Part shown: piece after piece, positions 46,972 through 57,000 of the stretch
Layout of the letters: each line of letters starts with the position of its first letter
Numbering within the stretch: the stretch's first letter is position 1
From: Candidatus Saccharimonadota bacterium
GTDB lineage: Bacteria > Patescibacteriota > Saccharimonadia > Saccharimonadales > Saccharimonadaceae
Direction of reading: 5' to 3'
Length of the DNA: 64,000 bases
NCBI GenBank assembly: GCA_017511205.1
Contig: JAFWLE010000002.1
Location: 156,867 to 220,866 of the forward strand
Program-made: the position numbers and the translations under genes
Notes under the pieces: generated by a model
Database searches by the model: none
Seen by the model: only the letters and a program-made list of their open reading frames with translations
What the model was told of the DNA's origin: nothing

Positions 46972-47000
46972 ATTTTAGCACGTCAACATTAAAATGTCAA
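46972..47000 (-). promoter_or_regulatory. secE-nusG-rplK promoter
   Basis: Minus-strand TTGACA, 17-bp spacer, TAAAAT. A second TTGAC lies inside the spacer. Confidence 0.7.
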
Positions 47001-47022
47001 TGCGCTACAAGTCTAAAATGCA

Positions 47023-48777
47023 CTACTTTGTAAATAAATAATCAAGATAATCTTGCATCATACGGGCGCCCGAAGCCACCGGAATAAACGCATCAAGTTG
47101 TCGCCTGATGGCATATTCTAGGTCAAAATCATTCTGCCAGATTTCTGCCGCTTCGCTCATACGCGAATAAAGCATGTCGAGTTCCTCCTCTTCCGTAGCA
47201 CCAGAAATGTATAAATAAGATTTAATCGAACCATCTGCTACCCCGCCGTCATGTGTTGAAATCAGGAGATCTAGATTAGTTACATCCTTCATCCAAGAAG
47301 TACCACAGGCTTCGAGTCCCACAATCGGGATATTAATTGTTGCATTTCCCCCGACCGAAAGGCCAAAGGCTAGTTCCTCATTATAATCCGGAATATAGTG
47401 CACATGAGTCTTTAAATAATCATCTTTCAAAATAACCTCAAAAATTTGCTGAAGCTTGTCCGACATGTTTTTATCGCCCGTATGTACCCTACCAGCCAAA
47501 ATATAATGTGCGTTGTATGGCTCCATGGCGGCACGTAGCTTTGCTGGATCTTTAAATGGCAGCTCTGGGCGCTTATAATCAACTAGACGTCTGCGGAAAT
47601 CAAAAATTAAATCATCCTCTTTGAATTGTAAAGTTTGACCATTATGATCGTGGTATTTCTTAAGAATTTCGTTTAATTTCTGACGGCCTAGTAACTTCAA
47701 TTCGCGAATTTTATCGGCTGAGAGCCGCTCTAGATTTTGCGAATAATCTGTCGTCGGCATCAGAATCGAATCATAAATGCCATTTTTCTGGTAAAACTCT
47801 AAAGTTTCTGCGAGCGTCCAAGTTTTTAAATCCACACCATTGGTAATGGCTTTGAACTTTACCTTGTTACCAGCGAGATCGTGATAATTAGCTACTCTCG
47901 CATGCAATTTCGAAACCCCGCTCCGCATTTCGGCGATTTCAATCGTCACTGAAGAGAGTTTGATTTTATCATTGGTAAAGTTATTGCTCAGCCATTTTTT
48001 TACGGCGAGAGATTTGAGATTTGGAAACACAAATCGCTCGAACTGCTCACGATTAAATTCAGCTTCAGCCGCTTGCACTAGAGTGTGATTTGTGTATAAC
48101 GTATGCTTCCGAGTGTAGACCATCGCTTCGTAAAAATCCATGCCATTCCCTGCGAGCTCATCGAGGCGCGCGAGCGCAGCAAAAAAGGTTGCCACTTCAT
48201 TTAGCTGCATAATAGCTGGCTTCAGGCCTAGAAGCTTCAAAGCGGCGTATCCACCAAATCCTAGCGAGACTTCTTGATAAAGCCTATGGTCTGAGCCACT
48301 CATTCCCTGGTATAGTTCGCCAAAATTAGGCTCGGTGATACCGATGATGCGCGTGCTTTTGAACTTCTTCTCAACTACATCAAGACCACACAAATCACCA
48401 CAGCACTTTACAAAAACTTGATCAATTTTCTTAAAGCCGAAATCTTCGTAATTCACCGCCTTATGTTTGTCCACTAATTTTCCATCTTCAATTTCCTGAG
48501 ACACTTCTTGCGGATAAAACGGTGTAATCAAAGCAAAAGGCACTTTCATCTGCTCGGCCACACGCCGAGTATCAGCGGCTAGAATCCCTAGTCCACCACC
48601 GCCCCTAACGCCATTTTTCTGGTCATAAAGCTCCAAAGTCCAATAGGTATAAGGCCTTTCCGGCGAAAGCGATCTTGTAAGATGCTTACGCTCCACGGCA
48701 TCGTTAAAAACTTCCACATCCTCAATGTTTTCTAGTGGATGATAAAAAAATGGAATTTCTTCAGTTTCGTCGTTCAT
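47023..48777 (-). CDS. Alpha-glucan phosphorylase-like protein (GT35)
   Basis: The 584-aa protein shares the glycogen/starch phosphorylase layout: YTYWTLELY then GGGGLGILAADT near residues 57-66, the LNEVATFFAALARL region, and the C-terminal GLEACGTSWMKDVTNLD motif, the counterpart of the PLP-binding EASGTSNMK with the lysine kept. It is shorter than standard phosphorylases (about 800 aa) and closer to short bacterial types. It would release glucose-1-phosphate from storage glucan, or act on another glycan. TAAAAT lies 10 nt before the ATG. No glycogen synthase is in the window. Confidence 0.75.
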   Translation of the reverse strand: MNDETEEIPFFYHPLENIEDVEVFNDAVERKHLTRSLSPERPYTYWTLELYDQKNGVRGGGGLGILAADTRRVAEQMKVPFALITPFYPQEVSQEIEDGKLVDKHKAVNYEDFGFKKIDQVFVKCCGDLCGLDVVEKKFKSTRIIGITEPNFGELYQGMSGSDHRLYQEVSLGFGGYAALKLLGLKPAIMQLNEVATFFAALARLDELAGNGMDFYEAMVYTRKHTLYTNHTLVQAAEAEFNREQFERFVFPNLKSLAVKKWLSNNFTNDKIKLSSVTIEIAEMRSGVSKLHARVANYHDLAGNKVKFKAITNGVDLKTWTLAETLEFYQKNGIYDSILMPTTDYSQNLERLSADKIRELKLLGRQKLNEILKKYHDHNGQTLQFKEDDLIFDFRRRLVDYKRPELPFKDPAKLRAAMEPYNAHYILAGRVHTGDKNMSDKLQQIFEVILKDDYLKTHVHYIPDYNEELAFGLSVGGNATINIPIVGLEACGTSWMKDVTNLDLLISTHDGGVADGSIKSYLYISGATEEEELDMLYSRMSEAAEIWQNDFDLEYAIRRQLDAFIPVASGARMMQDYLDYLFTK

Positions 48778-48807
48778 GCTTATACTTATTTTAGCATAAA
48801 ATATGTT

Positions 48808-49770
48808 TTAGTACCAAAATTCGCGTGGCAGCTGATCAGCGATTCGTTGATGAAATTCAAGATCAAAACCATCTAAATGCGAAGCATTTTTCTGCTTGAA
48901 GTATTTTTTGCGAATGTAATCCGCCTTCATTGGCTTGCCCGGAATTAGACGATATTTTTTATGGAAATTTAGGCTCCTACTATAACCTTCAGGAGGCAAA
49001 ACCGCCATCGGCAAAAAATCGCATTTCATTTCAGGGTCTTGATAAAGCTTTACTGCCAGCATCGACATGGTCGGGATAATGGATTCTTTACCTTTATACT
49101 CATCTTCATTTTTAAAAACGGTAGCTTGACGCGTCGCTGAAGGCGCCACAAAAATCACGCCACCTTGCTTCACTGCATCGTGAGATAATTTGGTATATAT
49201 ATCACGGAATTCTCGTTTCAAACGATTGGTTGCTTCGAACATTGGAGTGCCCTCTTTGAGGCGCATTTTTGCCCAAGTGGCTGGCGTAATAGTCGGAGTA
49301 ATGATGATGCCGAGGCGTTTGATGCGATCATAGTTTGGTGCCAGAGCTTCATACCAGGGCAAATTTACCGGAAAATACATCGGCTTATCACCCATAATGT
49401 CGATTTTCATCGTCATGATTCGTGCAATTTCGCCAAGGCTAGGGTGGTTAAATCCAATCACTAAGCCATTTTTCTGATCTTTGGGCATGCCGTCATAAGA
49501 CCCTGGTGTGATTTTAGAAAGTACCTTAACCAATTTTTTGCGCGCAGCTTGATTATGCTTTTCTGGATCATCTTTCGGACCAGTAGTACGAAAGAAATAA
49601 TTGATAGCAATATTGCAAGCTTTGCCCACTTTGACCATCTCTTTTCTGAGATCATCTGAACCCACCGAAGTTAAAAGCGAATAATTCTCATGTTGGATTT
49701 TATCAATCACTTCTTCAGCGGTGAGGGTTTCCAGTTGTTTTAGTGTGAATGTTTTTTTCTTTTTTGCCAT
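48808..49770 (-). CDS. PlsC-like acyltransferase family protein
   Basis: The 320-aa protein has FNHPSLGE, a variant of the NHxxxxD catalytic motif of glycerolphosphate acyltransferases with Glu for Asp, and VIFVAPSATRQA in the place of the FPEGTRS motif. There is no clear membrane helix. It might place acyl chains on a glycerol-phosphate backbone, fitting the fatty-acid activation and cdsA/pgsA genes elsewhere in the window, but the motif changes leave the reaction uncertain. TATAAT lies 7 nt before the ATG. Confidence 0.65.
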   Translation of the reverse strand: MAKKKKTFTLKQLETLTAEEVIDKIQHENYSLLTSVGSDDLRKEMVKVGKACNIAINYFFRTTGPKDDPEKHNQAARKKLVKVLSKITPGSYDGMPKDQKNGLVIGFNHPSLGEIARIMTMKIDIMGDKPMYFPVNLPWYEALAPNYDRIKRLGIIITPTITPATWAKMRLKEGTPMFEATNRLKREFRDIYTKLSHDAVKQGGVIFVAPSATRQATVFKNEDEYKGKESIIPTMSMLAVKLYQDPEMKCDFLPMAVLPPEGYSRSLNFHKKYRLIPGKPMKADYIRKKYFKQKNASHLDGFDLEFHQRIADQLPREFWY

Positions 49771-49864
49771 AGAAAATATTATACCACATATTTTCTTTGC
49801 ATAAATTAGTTTTTATGTTATAATACCATAATCGTATAAGAGCACATTAACAAGGAGGGGGCAT

Positions 49865-51139
49865 ATGGAGACAACTAACTATTGTGTGATTGCGGGCTCG
49901 TCAATTCTTTTTCTAGTGGGATGTTTAGTCCATTTGAGCGAAAACGACACTTTTTCATTAGAAACCATCAAAAAATTTCGCAGACTCGTGTATTTTCTGG
50001 TGGCCGAAACTGTGATTGATTGCATATTTTTTCTCTTAGAATCGTATCAAATATCAAAGATTATACTTTATGTAATCAAAGGTGGAGAGCTAATTTTAAA
50101 CCCATTTTTGGCATTTTTAGTTTTTGAAATTTTTTACGAAAAGAAAATGAATCGACGAAGCGAAACAATGGGAAAAATCCGAAAAATCATGCTTTTAGTA
50201 ATTATGGCAAACGGGATTATGCAAATTGCGGCAATTTTTAAAGGTAGCGTTTTCTATATCGATGAAAACGGCACCTATCAAAGAGGCCCACTAGTATATG
50301 TTTACGTAGTATTGCTTCTGATTTCGATTTTTGCCTTGCTATGTGGAGTTTACATTTTTTCTAGTAGAACCCAAAGCACTATGGGCGCAACTTTGCTAAC
50401 CTTTACGGCCATTCTAGTACTAAGTATTATTCTCAAAAACTATTTCCCAAATCGCAATTATGATTTTCTTTGTCTTTCGGTATCGCTACCGTTTTTATTG
50501 CTTTATTATTCGCACGTTATTCTGAGGGTCGATCCGCTAACTAAACTGCTAAACCGGCAAGTTTATTCAAGCCTGATCAAAAAGGTTGACTACTCGACTA
50601 TCTTTATTATGATCGACGTGGATGATTTTAAACTCATTAATGATACCTACGGGCACGAATGCGGGGATAGAACCTTGAAGCAGATCGCCCATGCGATTTA
50701 TAAAGCCTATAGTAAATACGCGTATTGTTTTAGAATCGGTGGAGATGAATTCTGCGCTATTTTGAAGCCAGATGTCTTCGAAAAGCTCATTGAAAAAACG
50801 CCATATTGCGACGTTTATTCGATGGCCGAAAACTTCATGACGAGACTAGATGAAGAAATTAACGCTCAAACCGAAGCCGGCGAAGCAGAAATTTATCTAA
50901 GCTATGGGATTTCGCAAGGCTACGGCATTTTTTATTCGGAAGCGGACTATCCAGACGATAAAGAAAGAATGCCGCTAGATAAAGTTATTAAACTAGCCGA
51001 CGAAAGGATGTATCACAACAAAGAGTTGTATAAAAAAGAACATCCAGAACCTAGCGAAGTAAAAGAGTCAGAATCCGAAAGGGCGCGGGTATTATACGAG
51101 CCTGCTGTTCCTACACTGATCGATGATGAAAAATCATAG
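49865..51139 (+). CDS. Membrane-bound GGDEF diguanylate cyclase
   Basis: The 424-aa protein has about seven hydrophobic segments (residues ~7-220) and a GGDEF domain (about 222-375) with the metal-binding IDVDDFK and an intact GGDEF at residues ~292-296; the residues before it do not make an RxxD inhibitory site. It is therefore a likely active cyclase producing c-di-GMP in response to a membrane signal. No EAL or PilZ gene lies in the window. The start has AAGGAGG 8 nt upstream. A clear intrinsic terminator follows. Confidence 0.88.
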   Translation: METTNYCVIAGSSILFLVGCLVHLSENDTFSLETIKKFRRLVYFLVAETVIDCIFFLLESYQISKIILYVIKGGELILNPFLAFLVFEIFYEKKMNRRSETMGKIRKIMLLVIMANGIMQIAAIFKGSVFYIDENGTYQRGPLVYVYVVLLLISIFALLCGVYIFSSRTQSTMGATLLTFTAILVLSIILKNYFPNRNYDFLCLSVSLPFLLLYYSHVILRVDPLTKLLNRQVYSSLIKKVDYSTIFIMIDVDDFKLINDTYGHECGDRTLKQIAHAIYKAYSKYAYCFRIGGDEFCAILKPDVFEKLIEKTPYCDVYSMAENFMTRLDEEINAQTEAGEAEIYLSYGISQGYGIFYSEADYPDDKERMPLDKVIKLADERMYHNKELYKKEHPEPSEVKESESERARVLYEPAVPTLIDDEKS

Positions 51140-51148
51140 TTCTTTTAA

Positions 51149-51175
51149 AACCAGCTAATTAAAGCTGGTTTTTTC
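51149..51175 (+). terminator. Intrinsic terminator after the GGDEF gene
   Basis: AACCAGCT-AATTA-AAGCTGGTT stem followed by TTTT. Confidence 0.88.
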
Positions 51176-51218
51176 ATTTTTTAATAATTGTGGTAAAATA
51201 GCGTAAAGGAGAAAATAA

Positions 51219-51803
51219 ATGAAAGATCTTTTTAAAAGAATCACAACATCAATTTTAATATCATCGATTGTGGCCTTCATCATCGGTCTCATTATGGTGA
51301 TTGTACCAAATATATCTCTACAGGTAATTGGGATTATCGTTGGTATTTATGCTATCGTTCATGGCATTGTCATTATCGGCATGGACTTTGCAGTCCACAA
51401 TATCTATGTGCCATTCTATGGCATTATGTCCGGTATACTATCAATCATCGTCGGCCTTATCTTGGTCGCTATGCCAGGCGTACTCTCAACTGTATTTGCC
51501 ATTGCGCTCGGTATCTGGATTATTCTTTCTAGCGTCAACACTATCAGCATTGCAGTTTCTACTAGAAAAGAAGTTTCTAACTGGTATCTATTACTTCTTC
51601 TCGGTATCATTGATATGATTTGTGGCATCATTATCTTGTTCAACCCATTCGCTTCGTCTATCTCAATCGTAGTGCTTGGCGGCATCATCATTATGATCCA
51701 CTCAGTCATCAACATTGTTGATATGATTATGGTGAAGAAAGATGCCAAAGATGTGGCGAAAGCTTTTGAATCTAGCATCAAAGGAATCAAAGAAGCTAAA
51801 TAA
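51219..51803 (+). CDS. HdeD/DUF308 family membrane protein
   Basis: The 194-aa protein has six hydrophobic segments in three pairs, each with the GLIMVIVPN / GLILVAMPG / GIIILFNPF pattern of the DUF308 (HdeD-like) family. Roles in acid or envelope stress have been proposed for HdeD in Escherichia coli; nothing here proves this. AAGGAG lies 8 nt before the ATG, TAAAAT about 25 nt upstream, and a strong terminator follows. Confidence 0.82.
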   Translation: MKDLFKRITTSILISSIVAFIIGLIMVIVPNISLQVIGIIVGIYAIVHGIVIIGMDFAVHNIYVPFYGIMSGILSIIVGLILVAMPGVLSTVFAIALGIWIILSSVNTISIAVSTRKEVSNWYLLLLLGIIDMICGIIILFNPFASSISIVVLGGIIIMIHSVINIVDMIMVKKDAKDVAKAFESSIKGIKEAK

Positions 51804-51820
51804 TTGTAACTTATACTTAA

Positions 51821-51854
51821 AATATTCTTGGCCGAATACCAAGAATATTTTTTT
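51821..51854 (+). terminator. Intrinsic terminator after the HdeD-like gene
   Basis: AATATTCTTGG/CCAAGAATATT, an 11-bp stem followed by T5. It marks the end of the core segment before the accessory region. Confidence 0.9.
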
Positions 51855-51857
51855 AAA

Positions 51858-52258
51858 GAAATGTTTCGAACGAGGCTATTTAACAACTTTGACTAGTGTG
51901 GAGGAACTCGCACTGAAAGCTTGAATCCCAAAACTTCTAGTTTGGCATTAAAAATGGCTGGGGCAAATTAAGCAAGCTTTAACCATCTACAAGGAAGACA
52001 TCCGTAATCGACTAGAGGAATATGACCCAGAGAGTTAGATAATTATGTCATAAATGCCGTTTTGTCCGTTTTGCCGTTTATCATATTACGGGGACTAAGT
52101 GGGGCATAATTAATTTACTATGTTGAATATAGAATGCGAGTTGTGCGAGATTGATGGCGAAATAGAGCTTTGCGATGGAACGATTACGAAGCTAACTCCT
52201 GATATGCTACCGAGCCTCGTCTAACAATCAAAATTACCAATAGAACAAAAATTAGTTT
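51858..52258. other. Intergenic segment at the edge of the accessory region
   Basis: No full gene. One frame ending TAG near 52038 codes for about 25 residues (LTIYKEDIRNRLEEYDPES) after an in-frame stop and looks like a gene relic. Near 52052-52078 the word CCGTTTTG is repeated about three times in tandem. A 34-codon reading frame is listed separately. Confidence 0.5.
52120..52224 (+). CDS. Possible 34-aa small protein
   Basis: ATG to TAA, 34 codons, starting MLNIECELCEIDGEIELCDG with three cysteines in the first 18 residues. CATAAT lies 9 nt upstream, similar to the leaderless starts elsewhere. There is no Shine-Dalgarno site and no family; it may be noise. Confidence 0.3.
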   Translation: MLNIECELCEIDGEIELCDGTITKLTPDMLPSLV

Positions 52259-52534
52259 ATGAAAAAACTAGTTTTAATGAAATATTTAGATAAGAAAGGC
52301 ATGCCTCGATATCGCTCGATGCCGAAAATAGATATGCCAGACAATGAGGTCGACAACCGCGTAAACCTTATGGAAGTTGAGGCTGACGAAATGCTTTATA
52401 CTGGCGAAATGGAAGAGCTACTCTGGATTAAAAGCCTAAACGAAGAAGAACACGAGCAATTGATGAAAGACGAGTCTGAGGCTAGGATTAAAAAACTCGA
52501 AGAGCTTGATGAGGTTTGGGCAAAAGCCAAGTAG
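52259..52534 (+). CDS. Small hypothetical protein, MKYL family copy 1
   Basis: This 91-aa acidic, helical protein starts MKKLVLMKYLDKKGMPRY and resembles the 67-aa protein at 57907-58110 (ITIMKYLGTDGEYHF; both go on with an acidic segment and end TGEMEELLWIK / DGEIVEHLWTR). Such proteins occur on conjugative elements. Function unknown. A weak ACCAGTCC/GGGCTGGT hairpin lies downstream near 52563-52582. Confidence 0.6.
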   Translation: MKKLVLMKYLDKKGMPRYRSMPKIDMPDNEVDNRVNLMEVEADEMLYTGEMEELLWIKSLNEEEHEQLMKDESEARIKKLEELDEVWAKAK

Positions 52535-52647
52535 GTAGCCATTTTTTTAAGCACAAAAAATAACCAGTCCTGACGGGCTGGTGTTTAGTATTCTACTCTT
52601 GCGTTAGGTTGATTTTCATGTTGTTATATGCTACAATAGTAGACACT

Positions 52648-54045
52648 ATGGCATCAAAAAATTGGCATCCAAATTTTATTAAATATACGGAGTTCATAGC
52701 AGCACACCCGAATTATAAGGGCTTACCTATCGAGCGTGGTTTAGATGGCTCATTAAACTGGGTAGTTGCCAATAAGACTTCCACAATTAGGCAGGGTCGC
52801 ATTAAATGGTGCGAAAACAAGGCAAGAGAGCTTGGGTTTAAAATTGAACCAGGCGTATATGCAAAAGTCATGCGTAAGATTCACCCAACGGGCGAAAAAG
52901 TTTGTCAGGTTTGTGGAAAGAAGATGTCCATTTTCTATCACTATCCTACCGTTCACCTCATCAATAAACTCGAGAAGAAATTTGGCATTAGATTTCCTAA
53001 TACTACACACATAAGCGAGATATGGGACGAGTTGCTAGATTCTGGAAACAAAGAATCAGACTTGACTGAGTTTTTCTTAGGCTGTGCCGGAGTCGACAAA
53101 ACTCTCTCTGGTAAAACAGATAAGAAAAGCGTTATTGAAACACTAGAAGACATCAGCAGAAACTCTGGTAAGGCGATATTAAGTCCAGGTGCAATGTCTA
53201 ACTTTCCAGACCGTTTTGATGGTTTTCATACATACAACCTATGCTGTAGGTCGACCCAAGACACTGGTCGCCATGCTGACAATATGAAAAGCTACACCAG
53301 AGATAGGCGTGCTTATGAATACTGGAGCGATGGGAATATTCATGCCGCCAATATGTTTATGGGGTCGCAGTTCTTTAAAGGAACTTCTGCCGACCATATC
53401 GGACCCATCTCACTTGGTTTCGTTCATGACCCACGATATCTTCAGCCAATGGATAAAAGCGATAATTCTACAAAGCGTGATAGATTAACTTTTTCCGATA
53501 TTGAGAAAATTTTGGAAGTTGAATCTAGGACAAAAATCTATCCTATTTCATGGTATTCCGCTATTGTTTGGGAATACGTAAAGCAAAACTATAAACTTCA
53601 CCCAGAGAAAATTCCTTCAACTTATAGAGATATGCTAAAACAGAGCATGGTTAATTTTATGTATATCTTAAGCCAAATTATTCACCAGACCCAAAACGGG
53701 AATAAGTATCTAATCGACTGTTTCTTGAAAAATAACGCTAAATACTTCAATTACTCGTATGAGTTCAACGCTAGAGGCGACATCGTCAAGCAAAGCCCAA
53801 GACACTTTACGGACAGAAGCAATAATGAAATGGAAAGATATTTTAGGATTGCTCTAAATTCGGTTGATGATTACAACGCAAAGGAGAATCGTAATATGTC
53901 CAACTCGCTTAACTCGGCGGAAAAAGCATTATTGAACGATATATGCAAGTCCATTAATGCTGGAGAGAGCAAGGATACAGTCGAAAGAAAAATCAGGAAA
54001 CTCGTTTCTGAAGAGCAAAACTCTATTATTGAGTCTTATTCTTAA
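52648..54045 (+). CDS. Type IIS restriction endonuclease, Alw26I/Eco31I/Esp3I family
   Basis: The 465-aa protein begins WHPNFIKYTEFIAAHPNYKG and has KIHPTGEKVCQVCGKKMSI, both strongly reminiscent of the Eco31I (BsaI)/Alw26I/Esp3I family. The nuclease part is HNH-like: SADHIGPISLGFVHDPRY then LQPMDKSDNSTKRDR. Family members cut outside GTCTC-type sites; the exact site here is unknown. I chose ATG 52648, since upstream codons are not family-like; a TACAAT box is 10 nt before it. The gene converges with, and overlaps by 20 bp, the fused methyltransferase that should protect the host DNA. Confidence 0.85.
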   Translation: MASKNWHPNFIKYTEFIAAHPNYKGLPIERGLDGSLNWVVANKTSTIRQGRIKWCENKARELGFKIEPGVYAKVMRKIHPTGEKVCQVCGKKMSIFYHYPTVHLINKLEKKFGIRFPNTTHISEIWDELLDSGNKESDLTEFFLGCAGVDKTLSGKTDKKSVIETLEDISRNSGKAILSPGAMSNFPDRFDGFHTYNLCCRSTQDTGRHADNMKSYTRDRRAYEYWSDGNIHAANMFMGSQFFKGTSADHIGPISLGFVHDPRYLQPMDKSDNSTKRDRLTFSDIEKILEVESRTKIYPISWYSAIVWEYVKQNYKLHPEKIPSTYRDMLKQSMVNFMYILSQIIHQTQNGNKYLIDCFLKNNAKYFNYSYEFNARGDIVKQSPRHFTDRSNNEMERYFRIALNSVDDYNAKENRNMSNSLNSAEKALLNDICKSINAGESKDTVERKIRKLVSEEQNSIIESYS

Positions 54046-57000
54046 TCAACTCGTAATAACGTCCAGCGTCAATTTCTCCCTTGAAAAATTGCAGTATTGG
54101 TGAAGAAAAACTACTGCTGTATGATGCATTCTCAGAGCATTGGATATTCTCTAAATCATATATAGTGTCATGTACGGTTATTTGGTCACATTCATTCGGA
54201 GTGATTTCTTCTGGGTAGATTTCAGACGGTAAGATACCTAAATCCTTTCTCACGCAAAGAATGATTACCCTTTTACGTTTCTGTGGAACTCCGTATCTTA
54301 CCGCGTGCAACAATCTACCTTCAGCCTCATAACCCAACTCGGAGAATAGAGATATTATATTGCGATAGGTTTCTCCACCTTGAAAACTCAGCAAACCCTC
54401 GACATTCTCAAAAACTACTACTTTTGGATTGACCCTAGAAACAATATCAACAAAATGTCTAAACATCTGGTTGCGTGGATCGTCAGCATTTCTATAACCA
54501 GCCAACGAAAAACCCTGACATGGCGGACCGCCACAGATGATATCTGCTCCGTTTTCTATGCCAGCATCTATAATTCTTTGTTTTACGGCTTCATCGGTGA
54601 TATCGCCGCAAGTTACATCGATTTCTGGGCAATTGGTCTTCAAAGTGACGCACGACGCTTCGAAAAAATCGTTTGATACAACAGCATTTATGCCAGCTAA
54701 CTTAAAACCATAAGTTAAGCCACCTGCACCAGAGAATAAGTCAACAGAAGTAGTACAGCCAGTTTTTTCTTTGATTGATTTTCCGATGTTATATGCTAAT
54801 AAGGTGGGGACTGCATTGCCTATCTGTTTGAGCGTGTCGGTTTTGTTGCCAAAGAAATAATAGCTATCTGGAAAACACTGAAACCTTGCCGCTTCGCGAA
54901 CGCTTAAAACTCGTTCGTGGACTGGGTGTACATAAGTGCCGTTTCCAGGTCTATTGAAGTATGTCGTTATAGTATAACTCGGTTTCTTATAGTCCAATCT
55001 ACCATACAGAGTAGTTCTTCCGCCAGTTTGGGTTATCTTAACTAGGCGTTTGGACTTTTTGACCGTTTCTTCTGGAATATTCGTCCAGTTTCCACCTTGC
55101 GGAATAGGTTTTATCATCTCTAAATCCAGATCGCTTAGCTTAAAAGTAGTATGGTTTAAAATAGTATTGTTGAAAATGCCTTTATATTTATCCGCCATAC
55201 TTAGTACTACATTTGTTTCAAACTTACTAATGTCAGGTTTCTTGGCAAGGACAATTTCAGATATTGAAATGTCCCCAGAAACAATGTCTTCACATTCCTT
55301 TTTGGAAACACTTGGTATTAAAAATGATAGGTCAGTTTTGAATTTGGAAACAATAGCATTCTTGTCGGCTATATTTAAGGGCTCTTTTTTTCGTGTCGTT
55401 CTATTCAATTTAACTCCTTTTTCGCTATTATTAGGCTTAGTCTTAGATTCGTCTATGATACCGTAAGCCTCATTTACCATTGAGTTAATGATGGGTATCA
55501 ATTCTTCATTTTCGGTTTTTAAATATTCCTTTACGAGTCTAGAAATCTCCTCTTTATTGTCAGCCCCAATTGGTATTGGGAAATTATCGATTTCGTAATT
55601 ATTGATATGATTATTGCTGCTCGTTAATTTAAAAAACCAATCAATTATTGATGAGTTCAAAACACCTAGAAGAAAGTATAAATCTACACCATCTTCATTT
55701 TCCAAAAGTGATATAAAATTACAGCTATTTGCCAAAATAACATCTTTAGGAACAGGAGCGAATGAAACACGTCTAGCTTTCGCCATATTGACGATTTGTT
55801 GACAGATTAACCTTGGCTTTTCTATATAAACCTTTTTAGCACTTTGCTCATAAAAATCCTGCAAAACGTATTCGGCAGATTCAAGATTGACTGTTTTGTA
55901 ATATGAAATGTTTCGACCCCTAAGAAGTTTAAACGGCGTTTCATGCGATGCTATATATTGCTTGTTTAATGTAATATCAAGCTCACCTCGTAAATTCATT
56001 ATATAAGGGATATCTTTTATTGCTGGGTGCTTCGTCATTTGGCGTCTAATAGCATACTCGCGTTTATTCAAAATTAAGATCGAATTGCCAGTTTTTTCAT
56101 CTGCTACATCCGCTATGTTGACCATAGAATCATATTGAGCGGCACCATCATTTAGTCCATGAATTTCTAATTTAGTTGTTTTAGAGCCTTTTTCTAAAAG
56201 TATCGAACAGACAGATTGCGAGGCGTCTACGTAGGCACTCGTTTCCGAGAACAATCTTATATTCTTAATAGCCGAATTTTTTATCATAAACGAGCGTAAA
56301 TCGGAGCAACTTTTATCCGAAAGAATTGAGGATGGTATAAGTAGAGAACAGTAGCTATTGCGGTTTGAATACTTTGTTAAAATTTCTTCTACAAACAGCC
56401 TGTATAAATTCAGGGTTCCAGAAAGAGATAAGCTAAACTGCTTTTTTGCGTTTTTTGCAATATCAAAATACTTACGACGATCTACGTCATACTCATCATC
56501 CGTAAGATATTGGCTTCGTTCTGCCTTTAGATTTTTATATGGCGGATTCGTGACAATAATATCAAATCCATCTTTTATGATATCCTTCGAAAAAACACTT
56601 TCTATCGGTATATAATCCATGTTATCTTGATTGACATTGTAGAGTAGTCCACTGCCGATATGCGTTTCAAAATATAAGTCGTCCAATTCAATACCAAATA
56701 GGTTGTTGACGTATTTTTTTAAGTTCGCCTTATACAGCTTGAGAGCATCTTCATTAATATCGCAAACATAAATATTTCCCAATAGTTTTCTATACTCATT
56801 CTTAGACAGACCTAAGTTAGAGCAATGCTTAAGATATGCAAAGACAAAATTACCAGTACCTACACATGGTTCAAGAAAACGTTTGCTTGATATATTTTTC
56901 AGGAACGCCTCATCCATCGTTTTTATAAGGTCGCTCATCATAATATCCGTTAAATCCATTGATGTATAATAACTGCCAGTCCTTTTTCTTCGAAGCGGCT

